The translations under genes and the position numbers were made by a program. From contig PLLI01000051.1 of NCBI GenBank assembly GCA_003140915.1, positions 1-8,578 on the forward strand: a stretch of 8,578 nt of DNA, read 5' to 3'. A model generated the notes under the pieces. The model was given only the letters and a program-made list of their open reading frames with translations. It did not search any database and had not been told where the DNA came from. The first letter of the stretch is position 1; every line of letters begins with the position of its first letter. Source of the stretch: Candidatus Omnitrophota bacterium. GTDB taxonomy: Bacteria; Omnitrophota; Gorgyraeia; 2-01-FULL-45-10. This document shows, one piece after another, positions 6,072 to 8,578 of this stretch.

Positions 6072-7067
6072 TTATTTATGAAAAACAGAACGGATGAATG
6101 TGTAAGATAATGCCGATATCACCGCCGAGCACGGTATCGTCAATACCCACGCCCAGACGATCCTGCCGGCAACACCCCATTTCACGGCGCTTAAGCGGCG
6201 CAGAGAGCCGATGCCCATGATCGCGCCTGTGATCGTATGGGTCGTGCTTACGGGTATACCCCAAGCAGAAGAGATAAATAATGTGGCAGCGGCGCCGGAC
6301 TCGGCGCAGAAACCGTCAACAGGTTTGAGCTTTGCTACCTTCTGCCCCATCGTCTTGACTATCCGCCATCCTCCGAACATCGTACCGAGGGCAATGGCCG
6401 TATGACATATTATAACAACCCAGAAAGGAATGTAGAACTTCTGCCCCAGCAGGCCGACTGAGAAGAGAAGGCTCGCGATAATACCCATTGTCTTCTGCGC
6501 GTCGTTCCCACCATGACCCAGACTATATAATGCGGCCGATATCAGTTGTCCTTTACGGAACACGTGATCTACCTGCGAAGGAGCACTCCTGCTGAACATC
6601 CAGTATACCACTATCCCGAAACTCAAGCCCAAAAATAATCCCAGGATAGGCGATACAAATATAAAGATAACCGTCTTCGTAATGCCATTCCATACAAGAG
6701 AGCCTGAGCCGGCTTTAACAAGAGCGGCCCCTATCATTCCGCCGATGAGCGCGTGCGATGAGCTTGTGGGAAGGCCCAGATACCACGTAATAATATTCCA
6801 CCCGCATGCTCCGACAAGCGCACCGAAGATCGTCATCTTGTCTACAGTTGCTATATCGACTATGCCCTTACCTATAGTATTGGCAACGTGAAGGCCGAAG
6901 AACAGAAAAGCCACAAAGTTGAAAAATGCAGCCCATATAACGGCTATCCTAGGTGATAAGACGCGCGTGGAAACAACTGTAGCTATGGAATTGGCTGAAT
7001 CGTGAAATCCGTTCAAAAAATCGAAGATTAGCGCGAGGATAATTAAAAAAAGTACGGCTAAAATCAT
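6072..7067 (-). CDS. pit: Low-affinity inorganic phosphate transporter, Pit/PHO4 family
   Basis: Inner-membrane phosphate (metal-phosphate) symporter of the PiT family, 331 residues, about the size of the shorter bacterial members. It shows the internally duplicated PiT signature. In the first half are GFHDSANSIAT (20-30) and GLPTSSSHALIGG (98-110). In the second half are GHGGNDAQKTMG (184-195) and GIPVSTTHTITGAIMG (270-285). Hydrophobic segments run through most of the protein, with a short polar loop around 158-175. The start ATG lies 3 nt after the DUF47 stop and has only a weak AGG upstream, which suggests translational coupling. Together the two genes make a standard DUF47-Pit unit. Family features cannot tell phosphate from other oxyanions, but the neighbours PhoU and DUF47 point to phosphate. 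Confidence 0.95.
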   Translation of the reverse strand: MILAVLFLIILALIFDFLNGFHDSANSIATVVSTRVLSPRIAVIWAAFFNFVAFLFFGLHVANTIGKGIVDIATVDKMTIFGALVGACGWNIITWYLGLPTSSSHALIGGMIGAALVKAGSGSLVWNGITKTVIFIFVSPILGLFLGLSFGIVVYWMFSRSAPSQVDHVFRKGQLISAALYSLGHGGNDAQKTMGIIASLLFSVGLLGQKFYIPFWVVIICHTAIALGTMFGGWRIVKTMGQKVAKLKPVDGFCAESGAAATLFISSAWGIPVSTTHTITGAIMGIGSLRRLSAVKWGVAGRIVWAWVLTIPCSAVISALSYTFIRSVFHK

Positions 7068-7070
7068 GTA

Positions 7071-7697
7071 TTAAGCCTGTTTTACCAGAATGGACTGGAC
7101 TACATGGGCAACGTCCTCGCAAATATCGAGGACGGTTTCCGCGTCCTGGTATATCTCCTTCAGTTTTATGATCGCGACGGGATCTTTTTCCGTTTCGAAA
7201 AGTTCGGCAAGGACGTCGTCTCTCATCGTATCACCCAGGTTTTCCAGGCGGTTTACTTCTACACAGGCTTCTGAAACGTCCTTAGACCTTTTCGGGTCGC
7301 GGAGGCCCTTTACGGCGCGCGATACGGCGCGGACCGACTCACTGATCACGGAAGAGAATTCAATTAAATTTTTATTCGAACCCGCGACTTTATAGACCTT
7401 CATCCTGTTGACGATCGTGTATAGCATATCGGTTATGTCATCCAGCTCTTTTGCCAGGGCGTGTATATCTTCCCTATCGAACGGCGTAATGAAGGTCTTA
7501 TTAAGGCTATCAAGTATCGTGTGGGCGACATCGTCTCCCTGGTGTTCGATATTATGCATCTTTAAAAGAGACGCATCGTCCAAAACGTTCTGTGATACAA
7601 GCTCTCTAAAACAATCCGCCGCGTCGACGGCGTATTGGGCCTGTTTTTCGAAAAGGTCAAAAAAATTGAAGTTCTTCGGGAGGAACCGGAACAGCAT
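7071..7697 (-). CDS. DUF47 family PhoU-like phosphate transport regulator
   Basis: Cytoplasmic helical protein of 208 residues, the usual length for the DUF47/PhoU_div family (COG1392). These proteins are commonly encoded next to Pit transporters and are thought to modulate phosphate uptake. The two PhoU-like metal-binding repeats are visible: IEHQGDD at about 50-56 with ELDDITD at 84-90, and LENLGDT at 151-157 with EIYQDAE at 181-187 and DICEDVAH at 191-198. No membrane segment is seen. The start ATG is supported by AAGGAGT 6 nt upstream and by the strong promoter before it. The stop TAA lies 3 nt before the Pit start, so this is the first gene of a tightly coupled pair. It is distinct from the full PhoU encoded about 500 bp upstream. 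Confidence 0.92.
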   Translation of the reverse strand: MLFRFLPKNFNFFDLFEKQAQYAVDAADCFRELVSQNVLDDASLLKMHNIEHQGDDVAHTILDSLNKTFITPFDREDIHALAKELDDITDMLYTIVNRMKVYKVAGSNKNLIEFSSVISESVRAVSRAVKGLRDPKRSKDVSEACVEVNRLENLGDTMRDDVLAELFETEKDPVAIIKLKEIYQDAETVLDICEDVAHVVQSILVKQA

Positions 7698-7724
7698 AAC
7701 TGACTCCTTTACTCACAATTTTGG

Positions 7725-7773
7725 AAAAAAAATTAACACCCCCTATTATAAGTTGCAGGGCTTGGGGTGTCAA
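7725..7773 (-). terminator. Candidate intrinsic terminator overlapping the promoter
   Basis: In RNA reading through from phoU and the lipoprotein gene, TTGACACCCC (7764-7773) can pair with GGGGTGTTAA (7733-7742). This is ten base pairs with one G-U wobble, immediately followed by eight U's (7725-7732). The 21-nt loop is longer than usual for an intrinsic terminator, which lowers confidence. The upstream arm contains the -35 box and the loop contains the -10 box of the promoter at the same place. Transcripts starting at that promoter would lack the upstream arm and could not form the hairpin. Confidence 0.5.
7745..7773 (-). promoter_or_regulatory. Perfect consensus sigma70-type promoter for the DUF47-pit operon
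   Basis: On the minus strand, TTGACA (7768-7773) and TATAAT (7745-7750) are separated by exactly 17 bp (7751-7767). All 12 consensus positions match. The predicted start of transcription is near G7737, giving a leader of about 40 nt that ends in AAGGAGT, 6 nt before the ATG of the DUF47 gene at 7697. The DNA between the -10 box and the start is G-rich (AGGGGGT). In proteobacteria such GC-rich discriminators are often associated with stringent control; whether that holds here is unknown. No clear Pho-box direct repeat is visible upstream, so this looks constitutive rather than PhoB-activated. Confidence 0.8.
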
Positions 7774-7792
7774 GGTATTAGTAACGGGAGGG

Positions 7793-8191
7793 CTATTTAT
7801 CGGTCAGCTTAAAGTTTATTTTCCGGGGTAACTCATCCTTTATTTTTAAAGCCTGCTCGAACGGTTTGATATTCTCATCAAATGGCATGATCCTGAAAAC
7901 TATTTCGTCGCCCTTGGTCAACGTCCCGGTAAATTTATATAATAACGGCGTATCGCCGATATATTTGCCATCCAACGATATGTGGGCATGGCCCGGCTCC
8001 GAATAGATCTCTATTTGATATTTATTGTATTCATACGTCTTGCCGTCATACCAATAGTTATTCGGGCGGACGGGGTTCAATTGGAATGACCCGACCGTAT
8101 GCGCCAATTCACTATTTTGTATTTCGTCCAAACTGGCACACCCTGATAACAAAAAAATAGAAAAGATAACAATGGGTATTTTTAACGTCAT
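7793..8191 (-). CDS. Small PEGA-like lipoprotein
   Basis: Predicted lipoprotein of 132 residues with no recognised specific function. Residues 1-17 form a type II signal peptide: Lys4, a hydrophobic core, then lipobox LSGC with the lipidated Cys at 18. Ala19-Ser20 follow, with no Asp at +2, so in a diderm it would be expected to go to the outer membrane. Residues about 60-130 look like a PEGA-type beta domain, with IEIYSEPGHAHISLDGKYIG followed by DTPL. PEGA domains are usually found on surface proteins and S-layer or cell-wall associated sensors. The gene starts 4 nt after the phoU stop and has no clear Shine-Dalgarno sequence, so translation may be coupled to phoU. Sitting between phoU and the Pit locus, it may be tied to phosphate or envelope status, but this is context only. 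The lipoprotein call is firm; the PEGA call is moderate. Confidence 0.82.
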   Translation of the reverse strand: MTLKIPIVIFSIFLLSGCASLDEIQNSELAHTVGSFQLNPVRPNNYWYDGKTYEYNKYQIEIYSEPGHAHISLDGKYIGDTPLLYKFTGTLTKGDEIVFRIMPFDENIKPFEQALKIKDELPRKINFKLTDK

Positions 8192-8195
8192 TATA

Positions 8196-8578
8196 TTATG
8201 ATTGCAGTTTTTCCGGATGGTGTTTTACAACCTCGGCTTGAACCATATAGATCACATCTTCCGCGATATTGGTAGTATGATCGCATATGCGTTCCAAAAA
8301 ACGCGCAATTAAAAGCAATTGCACTGCTCTAAAACATGTGGAAGAATCTTTCATCATATAATCTTCGACAAGTTCCTTCGTGATCAAATTCCTTAATTTA
8401 TCCGCTTCCGGGTCGGATAGCATAACTTTCTTGGCCAGGTCTATGTTGCCGCTCACGAACGAGTCTATCGCCATCTTTACCATATTTTGGGCTACCTGAG
8501 CCAGCTTAGGAATATCGACAAGGGGCTTCAGCTGGGGCTTATCGATCAGTTCCAGGACGCGCTGGGCTATATCAACGG
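8196..8578 (-). CDS. phoU: Phosphate signalling protein PhoU (C-terminal part, 5' end outside window)
   Basis: PhoU is a cytoplasmic, all-helical, metal-binding protein that links the Pst phosphate transporter to the PhoR/PhoB phosphate-starvation system and restrains phosphate uptake. The reading frame stays open to the window edge (first full codon at 8576-8574), so 126 residues are visible and the N-terminal half is missing. A start at the internal Met near 8483 would cut into a helix and is not credible. The visible part shows the second PhoU three-helix repeat, with the hallmark stretch ARFLERICDHTTNIAEDV near the C terminus, whose E/D residues normally bind metal. The stop TAA lies 4 nt before the next gene, a small lipoprotein, so the two are probably cotranscribed. 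In many bacteria pstSCAB lies just upstream of phoU and may lie beyond the window edge here. The family call is secure. Confidence 0.93.
   Translation of the reverse strand, partial: VDIAQRVLELIDKPQLKPLVDIPKLAQVAQNMVKMAIDSFVSGNIDLAKKVMLSDPEADKLRNLITKELVEDYMMKDSSTCFRAVQLLLIARFLERICDHTTNIAEDVIYMVQAEVVKHHPEKLQS

Noticed and set aside
1..8578. Search for CRISPR arrays, tRNA/rRNA genes, insertion sequences or phage attachment sites
   Set aside because: No regularly spaced repeats, no clover-leaf candidates, no transposase or integrase motifs were seen; nearly all bases are in recognisable genes.

Overview
The window is a dense, single-strand gene block: eleven genes, all read from the minus strand. 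Gaps between genes are at most about 95 bp, and several junctions are 1 to 4 nt apart. It suggests a free-living or environmental Gram-negative-type bacterium of moderate GC content. The lipobox lipoprotein, signal peptides, frequent ATA/AGG codons and GTG starts fit this. The protein style (Pit, DUF47, orphan receiver, RhlE) resembles uncultured lineages such as Omnitrophota, but that placement is an impression without a database search.

In transcription order (high to low coordinates), the first region is phosphate homeostasis. It starts with the C-terminal part of PhoU, cut by the window edge, then a small PEGA-like lipoprotein. A 95-bp gap follows, holding a perfect consensus sigma70-type promoter (TTGACA, 17 bp, TATAAT). 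The same DNA also forms a stem followed by eight T's, so a terminator for the upstream genes appears to be superimposed on the promoter for the downstream ones. Next come a DUF47 (PhoU-like) protein and a Pit-family phosphate transporter, 3 nt apart.

The second region is a regulatory and RNA-related stretch: a stand-alone CheY-like receiver, then a RhlE-type DEAD-box RNA helicase starting 1 nt after the receiver stop. After these come an 81-residue exported protein of unknown function and a COG1926-type phosphoribosyltransferase.

The third region looks envelope-related. It holds a GNAT/FemAB-fold acyltransferase-like protein, two adjacent small four-helix SMR/EamA-like membrane proteins resembling ArnE/ArnF, and a membrane sensor histidine kinase. 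A second promoter-like sequence (TTTACA, 16 bp, TATAAT) lies just upstream of the acyltransferase and would give an almost leaderless transcript.

The most striking observation is that the histidine kinase has tyrosine (TAT) where the phospho-accepting histidine should be, and glutamate where the phosphatase Thr/Asn should be, while its ATP-binding motifs are intact. Two other points deserve checking: a roughly 113-nt reading-frame overlap at the end of the acyltransferase, which looks like a frameshift at an A5 run, and the promoter/terminator overlay.
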